DNA of 64,000 nt. It comes from Begonia masoniana (lineage: Eukaryota > Streptophyta > Magnoliopsida > Cucurbitales > Begoniaceae). The DNA lies in the NCBI GenBank assembly GCA_022432975.1, contig CM039509.1, positions 24,955,432 through 25,019,431 of the forward strand. Direction: 5' to 3'. Below, in pieces: positions 32,814-45,567 of the stretch. Under the pieces are notes generated by a model. That model had not been told where the DNA came from. It did no database searches and was given only the letters and a program-made list of their open reading frames with translations. The position numbers and the translations under genes are program-made. How positions within the stretch are numbered: the first letter of the stretch is position 1; each line of letters opens with the position of its first letter.

Positions 32814-35320
32814 CAATTAATCTGTGGTGTGAATTAGGTTTACTAAGATTTTTCGTATGATTAAAATTTCTATTTGTTGCTGACACGATTATATATTTTT
32901 CTCTATTAATTAGATAAGTTAAATCTGTGGAATTCGATCAAAATAGAAAGAGAGAAGGGTAAGAAAGTGTAAAAAAATTTGTTAACGCGGTTTGACTAAC
33001 CTTGTTCATGCTCGCGCTCAAGGCTATTAACTATTGAACTTCCAAGTGTCAATCGAATGTCTTACACTTGACTCTTTCTTAGGGCATTAATAACTCTTGA
33101 AAAATAGTTATTACATGGTGTATTTTATGAATATTGTTGTCAAAAAAATATGATTAATTAAATAAAAGAATCATATTTTGTTACATAATACAACAATATT
33201 GCTTGTACAATCGAGTTTGCATAAAATATATATTTTTTTATCTTTTTAAGGACATATTCATTCAAAATCTATATTTATTTTAGATTGATACTGAAGAAAT
33301 GATGATGCAAGCTGATTTTAAAGAATAAAAGGAAGGACCACAATCAGTTACAAAAGGAAGATTCCAAAATAAGAAATGGGAAACAATTGAGATTTTGTGA
33401 CGAAAAAGTGAATCTGGTTCGATTTTCAAATTTTAGTTGCAAAGAAAGAGAAAATCTATTTTTTGATTCCGAAATTCAAGTTTGAATAAAGAGAGGGAAG
33501 GAGGCCTTTAAAAAAAAATGAAAGAATGAATAGTTTTGGTGGAGCCAAACAAGGTTCACGAGAGCTAAACAGAGAAGAACACCAATTTTGGGAGAAAAGA
33601 CAAAGGAAAATTAGAATGTAGCTTTGTTGCAGTATCGTGCGCAATATCGCACGCAGAGAAGATTTTTCACATATTTTTTTAATATGATGATTTCTTCTTC
33701 TTATTCTTCTTCCATGTGCTAAATATTTTGTGACTTTGAAGAGAGAGCACCGAACAATGTGAATTTGATACTTTTGTTATGAATTTTTGTACTAATGAAA
33801 TTAAATGATTCAATATGATTTTATTGTTTATTTATACAATGTTTGGAAAAAATGAATAAATATTAGAATTGATATTGTACTTTGCAATAGATAGAATCGT
33901 GACATATATTGAATTGGGTGAACTTTTAATATTTTCACATCGATTTATTAAATTCATTTGGCAATTTAGAAAGATGCTTAATTGAATTCTTTATAATATT
34001 TGTTTGTCATAAGCATGAGAGAAAATGCTCTAGAATTAATCAAGTAACTTTGACGGGGCTTGATTCAAAATATATTGATTCAAAATATATTTGTAGATCA
34101 TTAACTTGTTTGTTGCAACATATTTACAACATTTTGAAAATTCACATAAAAGGGAAATCGAATTTAAGTTATCATTCTATCATTTGCTTTTTGTCTTTGG
34201 TTTGTTTGTGTTTCATTTTATTGTTATAATTTGTAATTAATTTATCTTATCCAATTATCTATTATAAATTAATTTTATTTAGCTTAGATTAAGAAAATGA
34301 TAATTTTATCATTTGTGGGATTCGATACTTACTTATCATTATTATTTGTTTGCGATATGCACACTTGCGTGGTGTTTACTTTTGCATAACAGGTGTCACA
34401 CTTGATTGTTTACCAATTCAATAGAGAAAATATTTGAAGGTTAAAGCCCAAATAAACAGACTCTCACAAGTACAAATCTTAAGTTGCAATGAGAAAGTTT
34501 GGCTAAACCTTCAAGAATAGACTAAGTTTTGCAGGAAAATCGGCAGCACTTCAGTAAGGATATCTCTTGGTTTGTTGCATAGCAGATTGAACATCTATTC
34601 ATAATCCGCTTAAAAAATCTTAGGTTGTGGGCGTCCTATAGCTTGAACCAGGAGTTTCCAAGGTGTCCGTTAAATAGTCATTAGACAGATGAAATTGGGG
34701 ATGGGCTTCTACAGTTTAAACTGTGGGCTATCGAACTAGACGTTCACATTTCTTCAACGGTTGTGCGCCTAAGCTTAAATCTGAATACTCTAGTCTAAGG
34801 GGACTTCCCCATAATTCCCTAGACGTTTGCACCGGGCATCCACACATGCCTCCAAGGGTCTTGTCGCGGGTGTGCTCAGCCAAAACATGTCTTGAGACTA
34901 GGCATCATCGATTGCTTCCATTCCGCACGTGGCAAGACTCTGGGCCTCTGCATTCCATCATTGGGCGTTCGCAGCAGGTGTCCGTGACAAAAACCAGCTC
35001 TCGAAACTTGGCGTCTGTGAGACTTCCATTTTATGCATGGGTTGGGATCGACCTTCCATAGTCCATCTCCGGGCGTTTGCAACAGTCTAAACGTTGACAT
35101 TTTTGGTTTAGTCTTTTATATAAATCTATACAAATTCGGCATAGACTCAATAAATCGATTAGAAAATGTGAATGTACATTTACAAGGGTAATTTCTGTGT
35201 GGTTATAATCATACTAATAACTCAATTAAATATATTTTAATTTTCATTAACATAGAATTCTTATATACCAAACAAGGTAAATCATTAAAATAATTGAGCT
35301 TAAGACATATTAAGCTAACA
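32814..35320 (-). mobile_element. 3' LTR of SIRE-like copia element 2, interrupted
   Basis: On the minus strand it starts TGTTAGCTTAA (35320), just after a polypurine tract, and is similar in order to the 5' LTR at 42120-43290 (for example gtgaattaggtttactaag at 32830/42160 and the ggcgtccacacat-like motifs at 34630-35060/42670-43060). A Tat-like solo LTR at about 33079-34391 splits it. The left edge is approximate. Confidence 0.8.
33079..34391 (+). mobile_element. Solo LTR, Tat/Athila-like
   Basis: An insertion in the copia LTR: flanking sequence lines up with 42430-42460 once it is removed. It ends gggattcgatacttactt...tttgcataaca, the same design as the Tat-like LTR end at 7010-7084. Its start is a palindrome (aataact...agttatt, 33089-33113), but the expected TG terminus is not clear. 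Confidence 0.65.
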
Positions 35321-35334
35321 ATCTCTCCCTTTTT
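35321..35334 (-). other. Polypurine tract of copia element 2
   Basis: Minus-strand aaaaagggagagat directly precedes TGTTAGC. Confidence 0.85.
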
Positions 35335-36186
35335 AATAATAACTACATCTACTCTGAGTTAATAATCTAATTACACATTTCACATACATTGAGAGAATTT
35401 GCATTTACATGCGTATGGACATAATTAACTTACTCCTCATTAATACGTGTAAATTATACAAAATTTTATTTTTCAATATGCTCTCTCTCTCTTTATTACC
35501 TTTTCTTCCCTTTCACATATCTTATAGAAACAATGGGTAGAGTTTATGTTATTCTCACTATCCCTTAGTCATTATCAAAAAGGAAAAAAAACATTAACAA
35601 CAACCATCAAATTCATATATGCATACTCTCAAGAATATTAATATATATCACAAAAATCTAACTATGCACAATCATCAAAGTAGTAGAATACATCAACTCA
35701 GAAAAAATAAACATTTAAATAGCTAATGAAGGTCTGCAATAAGATGGTGAAGGATCTCAAGGAACATCCTTGGCTTGAGGCACTCAAATGTATGTGTCGT
35801 CTGTGACCTCCTCTTGCATAAGTTCTTCAACTTTATAAAGTTTAGCAATGATTATCGCTTGAGTTGAACTAAGAACCTCCACTGTTTGAGCCATCTTCAA
35901 TTTTTTTAGCTATGCCTTCCACCATGGAAGTGAGACTAGCAAGGCAATCTGACATCATGTTCAATCTTTCTTCAAACATTGACATTATATGGAAAAAAGA
36001 AGAGGAGGCTGGAAAAGCTTATCCTCCATAGGGATATCTTGAGCCATGGAGGGTGCTAAAGGAGAGGTGGCAGAGGTGGATGTTGGATGAGAGGTCTCAG
36101 AAACCTATTCACATTGTACTTTAATTATAACATCTTATCCAAAGTGAAATGGCTTTACATCCACCGCCTTTTTCCTACATAACGGC
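35335..36186 (-). other. Non-coding 3' region of copia element 2
   Basis: AT-rich sequence between the extra ORF and the polypurine tract. No supportable ORF. Confidence 0.5.
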
Positions 36187-36863
36187 TTATCTGAAAGTAT
36201 TTGTGATCCCATTCTTCTCAACAATCTGCTGAATGAGAAGATTATATAGTAAACTTTTTGTGCAATCGCTGAGGATGTCGAACATGTGACTTAGAATCAC
36301 ATAGCCAAGATCAAACCTTTTCCCATTATATATTTTCTCCATTAAATATATATCCATGCAACTTATATGGTCTCGGTGTCCATCACATGGTAAGATGGTG
36401 TGAGAAATCAAATGAAGTATGACTCGTGCCTTGACATTCAAGTTTTTGATTGTGTTGGTAGAAAACTCCAATCTCTGGATTTTGATGAATTTGACAATGA
36501 AAAGCCAGACCTTCATCTTGTTGGATAAATTCAAGGTCTCCTGAAGCATGAAAATATTCCTCGCTTGGTTGATCTATAGGAAACCTATTTAGTTCATTGA
36601 GAGCATTGGGAGTTAATTTTATCTTCTATCAAAATAAATAGCTCTTAGCCATCAATTGTAGGGTGTGCACATTTAAATTTATAGCAAAAGAGGTTAACAA
36701 CTCTCACATAATAATATCCTTCTGTTTTGCACAAACTTTCAATACCAATGTTTCTAATCATCCATTCGATGCCCAACTCCTTGAATTTATCAAACTTTAC
36801 TCTTCTAGTGCAAAAAATAGACCAATGTTTAATGTTAGTATTACACCTATCTTTGAGCATCAC
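36187..36863 (-). pseudogene. Extra 3' ORF of SIRE-like element (plant transposon-protein / env-like)
   Basis: Two minus-strand blocks downstream of RNase H: 36863-36645 (FDKFKELGIEWMIRNIG) and 36549-36187 (NLNVKARVILHLISHTILP, then KRFDLGYVILSHMFDI). The layout resembles the 'putative plant transposon protein' family (Pfam PF20167, from memory), found as the env-like ORF of SIRE elements. A frameshift or stop separates the blocks at about 36550-36640. Its function is unknown. A more distant relative sits in the Tat-like element at 54719-55515. Confidence 0.6.
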
Positions 36864-37180
36864 AATCTTGAATTCAAGAGAAAAAAAAAATTATTTTTTG
36901 GTTGATGAGCACTTGAGAAATCGTCTTCATTTGGATATGTCTTCCATTTAAATGTAAGTTTGGAAGCTCTTGCTGCAATTGAACTTGAAATTGATCAAAA
37001 TTTGAAGAGAGACAAAGGAGACAGAAATATCTCACAAGAGGATTCAGCCTGAGTTCCGACATGAAATCAAGATGGGATTAAGCCGAATGAGACCTAGTTG
37101 AATCCTAATGTTATTGTAGATCTTCTCATATAAAGGTTTTGCAAAAATATAGACTTATTGATTTTCAAAATTCATAAATT

Positions 37181-37560
37181 TTAGAAATACGTCTCATTTT
37201 TTAACACAATCTCGAGTAAAATGATATCTAATTTCAATGCGCTTGGTGCGAGAGTTCTGGGTGAGATTTTTGAAAATATTGATGGTGAGAGTGTTGTCAC
37301 ACCTAATTGAATCTTTGTATAGAATTGGCCATAATATTCCAATGTTAGATTCATCCAAAGCACTTTACCACAACAACATCCAGCGGCTATATATTCACTT
37401 TTGTCAGCTGAGAGAGCCACTGAGTTTTGTTTTTTAGAGAACCACGACACAACAGATTCTTCAAGAAATTGACAAGTTGCACTCGTGCTCTTGCTTTCTA
37501 CAAGTCTACTAGCATAATCAAAGTTAAAATATCCCACCAATAAAATGATATTCATTTGAG
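37181..37560 (-). pseudogene. Copia RNase H (element 2)
   Basis: Minus-strand block with LVGYFNFDYAS, ESKSTSATCQFLEESVVSW, SKKQNSVALSADKSEYIAAG and CCCGKVLWMNLTLEYYG, the typical Ty1/copia RNase H. The first catalytic Asp region (usually YxDAD) reads YFNFDY, so an acidic residue is missing. The end of the block is out of register with the family, which indicates a late frameshift. Confidence 0.9.
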
Positions 37561-37769
37561 ATACAATAATCTTAAATCATAAGTCCAACTTAGATACTTG
37601 AAAATTCTTTTTACTGCGTTTAGTGAGACTCCTTAGGGGATGCTTGAAATCTAAGACATAAGAACACACCATAAGAGAACAATGAGTTTTCTTGCTATTA
37701 AATATAACAATGAGCCAATCATACAATGATATTTTTTATGTTCACACTGTAACCATTTTCATCCTTATT

Positions 37770-38589
37770 CAATTTGGTTGAGGCACTCATGGGTCTACGA
37801 GATGGGTTTGATGTGTCGGTACTAAATATCTTTATAAGCTTTATGTCTAATTTTTAAGCCAAAGAAAAATCTTAACTCTCCCATCATACTCTTCTCAAAC
37901 TCACTTTGCATTAACATCGAAATTCTTTACAAAGTGAATCATTTAGTGCACCAAAAATTATATCATTAACATATATTGGCACAATACACATGTCCTTGCA
38001 CTTAGTGAACAAAGTGGAGTTAATCTTTTTTATTTTAAAATCTATTTCCATTAGAAACTTACTCAATCTTTCATGTCAAGCTCTTAGGGCTTGGTTTAAA
38101 CCAAAAAGTGCCTTGTTAAACTTATAAACATGATCAAGCTTGTCATGGTTTTCAAAGCCTAATGGTTGCTCAACATAAACTTCTTTTATAATCAATTGAG
38201 AAAGTCACTTTTAAAATCCATTTGTTAGAAGATAAAATTTTAAAGCAAACAAAAGCAAGAAGTATACAAATGGATTCTAAACGAGCTACTAGAGCAAACA
38301 TTTCCTCAAAATCAATACATTCTTCTTGATTGTATTCTTTTGCAACTAACCTAGCCTTGTTTCCCACTACAACTCTATTTTCATCTTTTTTTTTGAACAA
38401 CCACTTAGTTCTAATTATCAAGTGTTCTATTGACTTTGGGACTAGTTCCCATACATTTTACTTTCAAATTGATTCAATTTCTCTTGCATGGCCATAATCT
38501 AATTTTCATCTATTTCAGCGTCATCAAAGTTTATAGGTTCTATTTGAGAGATGAAAGCTATATTAGAACACAAGTTTTTAAGAAATTGT
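37770..38589 (-). pseudogene. Copia reverse transcriptase (element 2)
   Basis: Minus-strand RT. 38421-38170 has [30 protein letters not shown] and [10 protein letters not shown], the fingers region. The rest is scattered over frames. The catalytic YVDD box reads YVND (37962-37973): the first Asp is Asn, which should abolish polymerase activity. The linker before RT is cut by the TRIM at 38590. Confidence 0.88.
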
Positions 38590-39110
38590 TGTAGCTCACC
38601 ATGTGAAGGCAACAGTGTGAGGACCTAGCCCATACCAGTGGAGGGGCACAATCCCACATTGCTTGAAAGAGTATAATATGAATGATTTAAAAGTAAGTAA
38701 ATTCTCCTCCCTACCTTGCAAAACATGTTTTAGACTAACCCCAAGAAAAAAATTGTACTGAATTCGGCTTAAAGCGGACAATTTTGTTGTAGTATGACTG
38801 ATGATGTTACAGATTGTATCATAGTCAAAGCCTAACCAGAAGTGTAGTTGACAAGGACGTTGAGCCCCCAAGGGAGGAGATTGTAGCAGCTCGCCATGTG
38901 AAGGCCAACATGACCCAGTGTGAGGGTCAAACTTATACTAGTGAGAATGCACAATCCCACATTGCAAAAGAGAGTTAAAATTCAATGGTTTATAAATAGA
39001 GTTCTCTTCCTTATCTAGTACAACATGTTTTGGCTAAATCAAAGAAAAATATTGTTTGGGCTTTGACCATAAGCAGATATTATTATACTAGGAGCACTAT
39101 GAATGTTATA
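38590..39110 (+). mobile_element. TRIM (miniature LTR retrotransposon) in copia pol
   Basis: Two direct LTRs of about 220-230 bp (38590-38811 and 38882-39110) share TGTAGCxxCTC/GCCATGTGAAGG, CACAATCCCACATTGC and AACATGTTTT. Between them are about 70 bp: a primer-site-like gattgtatcatagtc and a purine tract aagggaggaga. No coding capacity. It sits between codons of the copia linker, which resumes on both sides. I could not find a matching target duplication. Confidence 0.82.
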
Positions 39111-40530
39111 GAGATGATATAATTTTGACTCCTATGGATGGATCACCTAGAATATCATCCACGGGGTGACATTTAACATACCTCCAATCTCTTGGCAAAT
39201 TTTTAATATCATTCTCGATTGGAGTTCTTTCTGATTCCATAGAAGAGATTTCTCGTGGTGTGCTCTCTTGACTAGCACTATCTCTATCTACCAAATTGAG
39301 GGTTTCCATTTCCCTTTCTAGATCTTCATTCGACACCACATTGCTTGATGATTTGATGGTTTCATCGATTGTTACGTCCATAGATTTTCCACAGCAAGAG
39401 TTCTTTTATTGAAAACTCTATAACCTTTGCTAGTTGTGAAATTACCTAGAAAAATTCCATATTTTATCTTGGAGTCCAATTGGCCTAAATTATCCTTTGT
39501 GTTTAGGATGAAGAACTTGCACCCAAAAGATTTAAAATTGCTCACATTAGGTGATTTACTGATCTATAGCTCATAGGTCTTTTCATGGATGAGACAAATT
39601 GATACTCGATTGAGGACATAAATGTCATAGCAAAGACTTTTTCCCAAAAATATTTTAGAAGTTTGTCCTCATTGAACATGGTTCGGGCTAGTTCTCAGAG
39701 GGTTCTATGCTCTATGCCATACTTTTGACAAAGAATCTCAAAACTTTCATTCTCAAATTTTAAAACATGATCGCTACAAATTGCAACCAACAATTGAGAA
39801 ATCTTTTTCATATTTCACTTTCTTCCTCAAACTAGAAAACATTTTAAAGGTTTCATTCTTTGACCTTAAGAAGAAAACCTAACAGAACTTAGATAAGTCA
39901 TCTACAATGACAAATGCACAATATTTTCCTCTTAAGCTAGCGATTTTTGATGGACTAAAGATATCCATGTGAAGTAGTTGGAGGAGTTTGGAAGAGGACA
40001 CAAAATTCTTGAAAGCAAATGAATTCTTTATTTGCTTCTCCATTTGACAAGCATCACAAATTTGTACTTTTTGGAGAAAATCTTAGAAGTCCCCTAACTA
40101 GATTGTTCATAGAAATCTTACTCAAGGTATCAATTCGTAAATGACCTAATCTCCTATGACAAAACTAACAATTAAAAAAGATGAACTTGAAGCAAAATAT
40201 TTTCAGCAAAACGAGAAAAAAAATATTCAAGTCAATAGTATGCGCCTTTTCGGTTATATAAACAATGAATAAATCTTCTCATTTTTACTATCCTCAATCA
40301 TAGAATTGACTAATACTCAATAAGTTATGCTTCAATTCATCAACCGACAATAAAGTTTCAATAATAAATTTGAAGAATTTCCTATATTGCCGAACCCAAT
40401 AATTTTCCCTTTTTGATTATCTCCAAAAGTAGTTTTTCTTTTCTTGTTTGAGATGGAGGTAAAATTTGAAGAGTCTTCCGTCATATGCCTTGAATGTTTA
40501 CTATCTAGGTACCATTCATCTTTCATGGGA
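39111..40530 (-). pseudogene. Copia protease, GAG-pre-integrase, integrase, linker (element 2)
   Basis: Minus-strand. 40526-40332 opens KDEWYLDSKHSRHMTED; the active-site triplet is DSK rather than DSG. A degraded GAG-pre-integrase and integrase follow across about 40200-39420 with many shifts. 39381-39106 is the acidic linker ending DWRYVKCHPVDDILGDPS, a hallmark between copia integrase and RT. The order and direction agree with the LTRs at 42120-43290 and 32814-35320. Confidence 0.82.
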
Positions 40531-40539
40531 TAGTCTACA

Positions 40540-42045
40540 ACCTACAAGTTCAATTAATTGTTTTTATTAGGTACCCAAATATTATTAGGCCCTTGGGTGT
40601 TAGTTTTGGTTCCTTTAAGAATCCATATCAATTTAGTACCCAATTTCCTATCATTTGATTTTAATTGACAAAAAAGGATTTATGACCTATTCTATTACAT
40701 GCATAGCATGTAGATGGACTAACAAAGAAATTCTTGTAAACATTTTTTCTTTTTAAATGGTTCCTAGCCTATTTCGGTTTTATCAAAAGCTACTCTTTGT
40801 TGCCCTAATAATATGTTCAAGTTTTTGCCACCTTTATTAAACTTAAGTACCATGATATTCACAACCATTATTCTTACTTTTCAAACCATCTATCTCCTTT
40901 TCAAATGATAAGGTAATAATACCATCTTTGTTCAAGTAGTTCATCAAAAGCTTCTAACAATTCATTCTCAAGATTATCATCTAAATCACTAAGAGACTCA
41001 TGTAGCTCATTCTTCTTTGCCATGAAGCACATGTTCGTCACTTCTTTATCCTTAGATGATGAATCTTCTTCACTATTGTCCCACATAGCATTCATTACTT
41101 TCTTTTTGAATGATTTTGGTGCTTTTTGACTTTTAGGCAATCAACTTTGTAGTGCCGTGACTTTGCACACTCGAAACAAGTAACCTCCTACCTCTTTTTG
41201 AGGTTGATCCCCCTTCAACAATCTTTTTCTTTGCCATGTTCTTCGTTGGAGGAACTTGTTGCATCTTCTAGTCATGAGTGTTGTTTCCTCATTATCTTCT
41301 TCCTTTTTGGATTGCATTTGATGACTCAATGAAGCTTTGAGGGCAATATCCTTCTTCTTAGAGACCTCTTTCTTCTTTTGTTTTTTCTTCTCATTGGCTT
41401 TCATAGTAATCTTATGTGTCATGAGAAATCTGATTAGCTCTTCAATCTTTAGCACCTTCAAATATTGTGCTTCTTGGATCGCCGTCACTTTTGGTTGCCA
41501 CGATCGCGATAGGCACCTAAGAATTTTTCTCATCAACTCTTCATTGGGGTATATCCTACCAAGAGCTTTCAATCAATTAATAAAGTTAGTAAACCAAGTA
41601 AACATTTGACCAATGATTTCTTCTTTATCTATAATAAATAACTCATATTCATGTACAAACATACAAAATTTACTCTTTCTACTTGGTTTGTGCCTTCTTG
41701 TGTGATCTCAGTAATTTCAAAATTTCATGTGCATTATCAACTTTTGCACGCTATTAAACTCTTCTCTATTCATATCACAATACAATGTGTCTATTGCGTT
41801 AACATTTAAACTTAACTTTTATTTATCATTTTCATCAAATTCCAAGGGCAAAGTAGGAACATTTAAACGACCTTCTTGTTTAATTGCACTATGTGGACTA
41901 TTTTCAACTGCAAACAACAAATCATAATCCAAAAATTTAATGAAGATTCTCATCCTATACTACTAATAAACATATTCATTACCATGTGGAGGTCTAGAGA
42001 TCGATTGTCCCTCAACATGGACATTATTCATATTAAAAGCCATAG
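40540..42045 (-). pseudogene. Copia gag (element 2)
   Basis: Gag starts at about 42043, some 55 nt after the primer site. The best blocks are 41572-41141 (KALGRIYPNEELMRKILRCL, WQPKVTAIQEAQYL) and 41140-40901 (MWDNSEEDSSSKDKEV, CFMAKKNE), the capsid end and the acidic stretch before the zinc knuckle. Two early stops follow the first ~26 codons. It is similar throughout to the copia gag at 21469-22620, so the two elements are one family. Confidence 0.88.
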
Positions 42046-42097
42046 CAATTTATCAAAATAAATTCTATATTTCAATCACACTAAAAGCTTTAGAGCT

Positions 42098-42109
42098 GCT
42101 CTGGAACCA
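42098..42109 (-). other. Primer-binding site of copia element 2
   Basis: Minus-strand TGGTTCCAGAGC, 10 of 12 bases of the initiator-Met site, ten bases after the LTR end. Confidence 0.8.
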
Positions 42110-42119
42110 ATTTTTAGAT

Positions 42120-43290
42120 TGAATTAACTTGGGTGGGGTTGGGGGGCGGGGGGCGGTGAATTAGGTTTACTAAGCTTTTTAGTATGATTAAAATTTCTAT
42201 TTGTTTGCTAACAAATTATATATATTTTTCTCTTAATTAAATAAGTTAAGCTAATATACAATTCAAACAAAATAAAAAGAGAAAAGGTTAAAAAAAGTGC
42301 AATCAAATTTGTTAATACGATCCAGCCAATCTGATTATTTCCTTACTTTAAATTCTTCCTTGAAGATTCATTCCTCTATCAATCTTCTAGTTATAAATGA
42401 TTGAACTTCTAAACGTTAATAGAATGACTTACACTTAACTCTTTGTCAAGGCGTCATCCTTAATATTTCACCAATACAATAGGGAAAATGTTTGAAGGTT
42501 AAAGCATAAATAGTCTTGCTCTCACAAGTAGAAATCTCAAGCTGTAACGAGAGAGTAAGGCTAAACACTCTAGAGTAAACTAATTTTCACTAGAAAATTG
42601 GTAGCTCTTCTGTAAGCATGTTTCTAGGTTAGTGGCACAATGACGTGAGATATATACAGTCCACTTATAAAATCTTGGGTTGTAGATGTTCTTTGGTTGG
42701 CATCAGGCATCCGAGAGGTGTCCATTGAATATCCATTAGACACATGAAAGGGGCAACCAGACATCTCCATTTCTTGACCAGGCGTCCGCCTTAGCTTAAA
42801 TTTGAATTCTTCAATCTAATGGGGACTTCTACACAATTCCCTGGATGTCTACACAAGTCACTTGGCGTCCACACACATCACTGGGCATCTGTGATTGCTT
42901 CTATTTTGCACATGGCTAGAGAGCCGGCTTCTGCATTCCATTGTTGTGCATCCACAGTAAGTGTTTGCGGCCAAAACTAGCTCTTAAGATTGGACGTTCG
43001 CGAAACTTCCATGTTATTCATGCGTCAAGATCAGGCTTCCACAGTCCACCTCTCGGCATCAACAATCTTGACATTTTCAGTTGATTCCTATATATAAATC
43101 TAAATACAAATTTTGTACGGACTCAATAAATAGATTAGAAAATTTGAATACCCATTTACAATTTCAATGTGAATATAATCAAATGAAAAACTCAATTAAA
43201 TATATTTCAAGTTTCATTAACTTCGAATTATTACATACCAATTTACGTCAATTATCAAAATAATTAAGTTTAATACACGTTAAGCTAAAA
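42120..43290 (-). mobile_element. 5' LTR of SIRE-like copia element 2
   Basis: 1171 bp. The minus-strand start is TTTTAGCTTAA (expected TGTTAGC, so mutated) and the end is GTTAATTCA, followed by ATCTAAAAAT and the primer site. Several imperfect repeats of a ctgggcgtccacac-type motif lie at 42690-43060; the 3' LTR has the same set. Confidence 0.85.
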
Positions 43291-43959
43291 ACGATCTTGA
43301 CACAAAAAATATTTTTTATGATGATACATCTGGCTCTCCTATTAATGGTCCCAATGTGAATCAAACGAAATGTTTCTTTTTCTTTTTTCTTTGTTTTTTT
43401 TTTTTTATATTTCTTTTCATAATTATATGTCAAGGATCATGAATTAGTATTATTTTCATTCAATTAATGTTATTTCCTTTCAATAAAGTTTTGCTATAAC
43501 ATGGCGTGATGATTCTCCTAAGAATAAATACAATAATCTAATCAAAAGTATCTTCAACCCAGTGTTATTTTGGAATTACCCTTTCTTTCAAATTAAACAG
43601 AAAAAGAAGGCCTAGAATCTATCGAAGTAACCTAAAAATTTCCATCAACAAACCCATTACAAGATCACAGGATACGACACGTAACATTATATCATTTATA
43701 AAAATCAAGATATATACTAGGACAGAAAATGTGCTAACTTTAGGCATTGAAACCGAAGTTATCCTAACTTAATCCAAGCGGAGTTGAAATGTAAGATAAA
43801 TCTGTCAAAATGAAAATAGGCAGTGAGTTTTTTGAAATTCAAACTAATTTGTTTTATTCATTCTTGTGAGATTGAATTTTGAAATGGTGATTGGCTACTC
43901 GTTATTTGATTTGTAAAAAAAAAATTAAATATTAAAATAAATATTTTTCTTCCTCAAAC
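43291..43959. other. AT-rich DNA, nothing identified
   Basis: No ORF, repeat or element end could be supported here. Confidence 0.5.
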
Positions 43960-44690
43960 AAAGATAAAACTTGGAGTCAGAAGATTTCAGAGCAAGCAAG
44001 ATTAGCAAGAGTCTCTCCATCGAAAACCATGGAATTTACCTCCGCTGGGTTCAAGAAGGCATCCTAACTCTGCTATTCGAGTTGCATCAACTATGGAAAC
44101 TTCCAACTTTATTCAGTTTCAAGCAACATTTTTTGACAAAATCCGACACAATTCGGTCGCCAAAATCCTCCGTTGCGTCTCCCAGATGATGGATTTTGGC
44201 CTTCTTTTCTCCTGTATATATAGCAAAAACAGTATAACAAAATTTGTTGAAACACAATGGATTCATGAGCACATGCTTCAGAATCAACCTGCCAGTATTG
44301 TCTTCCCTAATTACAATGACAGAACAATTTCGAATAACTCTTTGCCCTACACAACTGGTTGTTGCAGCTCTGATCGGTCTTTCGATGACATAAGGAAGAG
44401 GCAAAAGAGAGAGGAACCAGGTGAAATCGACTCAAAAACAGAAACCCAAATGTTGCACGATAGAAGAACAAAATTGTCATGGATTTATATGGTTGCTGGT
44501 CAAAATGGTAGATGAGGAAGGAAAAAGGGAAACAGAAAAAGAAATATTACAATTAAGCTTGCACACATTACAGCAATCTCTCTCCTATTTATAGTTGTCG
44601 TTCTACGTAACTGCCTCCCACGTCAGCAATGAGAACGATGGCATTTCTTCTCTACGTATCCTTTGCTTAACGCACCCTATCATCACGCTT
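43960..44690 (-). mobile_element. Probable 3' LTR of a chromovirus
   Basis: It follows the pol stop on the minus strand. The likely start is TGATAGGGTGCG (about 44690). A TATAAATA box (44586-44593) precedes a T-rich leader. The left end is not defined. Opposing short ORFs at 44087-44515 overlap and look like chance. Confidence 0.5.
44586..44593 (-). promoter_or_regulatory. TATA box of chromovirus LTR
   Basis: Minus-strand TATAAATA, about 100 bp into the presumed LTR. Confidence 0.55.
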
Positions 44691-45558
44691 GCGATGCCTT
44701 CCCCTGCTCAGATGACCTTGTCCCCAAGGTTTGAAGTCTGGAAAAGCTTCGATGATCTCCGTTGAGTCAACCCATGTCGCATATGAAGTAGATTGATTCT
44801 CCCAGAAAATCAGCCATTGGGCTACCGGAAAATCACCCCTTTTTACCACTCTCATTTGCAGTAGTGTGTTGGGACGACATTCATGGGCCTCTGTGATCTC
44901 CTTAAGAAAAGTAGCTTTAAAATCCTAGGCCTCACTTAGTTTTTTTTAGAGAAGCAAAACATGAAAAACTGGGTGAATCTTAGCTGAAGGCGGTAAAGCC
45001 AGCTTGTATGCAACCTTCCCAACCTTGTCGATTATTTGAAATGGCCCAAAATAGTGCGGGGAAAACTTATATGAGGAGCTGTTAGCCATTGGTAGTTGTA
45101 TATATGGATGTAACTTTAAGAAAACTTTATCATCCACCTCAAAAGTTTGTTCTGTACAACATTGATCAGCAAAGACCTTCATTCGAGCTCGACCTTGGGT
45201 AGTGTTCGTTTTAAGAAGACTTTATCATCCATGAGTAGTTGATCGACAGCTGCCGTACTTGTCTGTTGATAAACGCCTAACGCCAGGTGGGGTGGTGGCA
45301 AGCCATATAGGGACTCAAATGGAGTCATCTCGATTGTTGTGTGTAATGTGGTGTTGTACCACCACTCTACCAGAGAGAGCCATTGTCGCCAATGATGCGG
45401 TTGGGAAAAAGTTATGCGTTAGAAATACATTTCAACACACTGATTGAGTCTCTCCGTTTGCTCATCAGTTTCCATATGGTTGGCTGTTGACATGGCCGAA
45501 TCTGTACCCAATGTGTCAAATAAAGAATCCAATGTGTCAAATAAAGAATCCAAACAAG
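44667..45558 (-). pseudogene. Chromovirus integrase C-terminal part and chromodomain
   Basis: Minus-strand 3' end of pol. 45470-45200 is the integrase core end: codons for TANHMETDEQTERLNQ, where a family member would have the HPQTDGQTE motif around the catalytic Glu. 45182-44946 is the C-terminal domain (FEVDDKVFLKLHPYIQ, SPHYFGPFQIIDKVGKVAYKL). 44855-44667 carries a chromodomain-like tail (AQWLIFWENQSTSYATWVD). Stops and shifts occur between blocks. A 21-bp in-frame duplication lies at 45507-45550. The foldback element at 45568 separates it from the rest of pol. Confidence 0.85.
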
Positions 45559-45567
45559 TTTATGTAA

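Noticed and set aside
34723..35061. 112-codon plus-strand ORF
   Set aside because: It is antisense to the copia 3' LTR and built from that LTR's repeated cgtccacac-type motif.
44087..44515. Opposing 105- and 140-codon ORFs
   Set aside because: They overlap on opposite strands in a probable LTR and resemble nothing.
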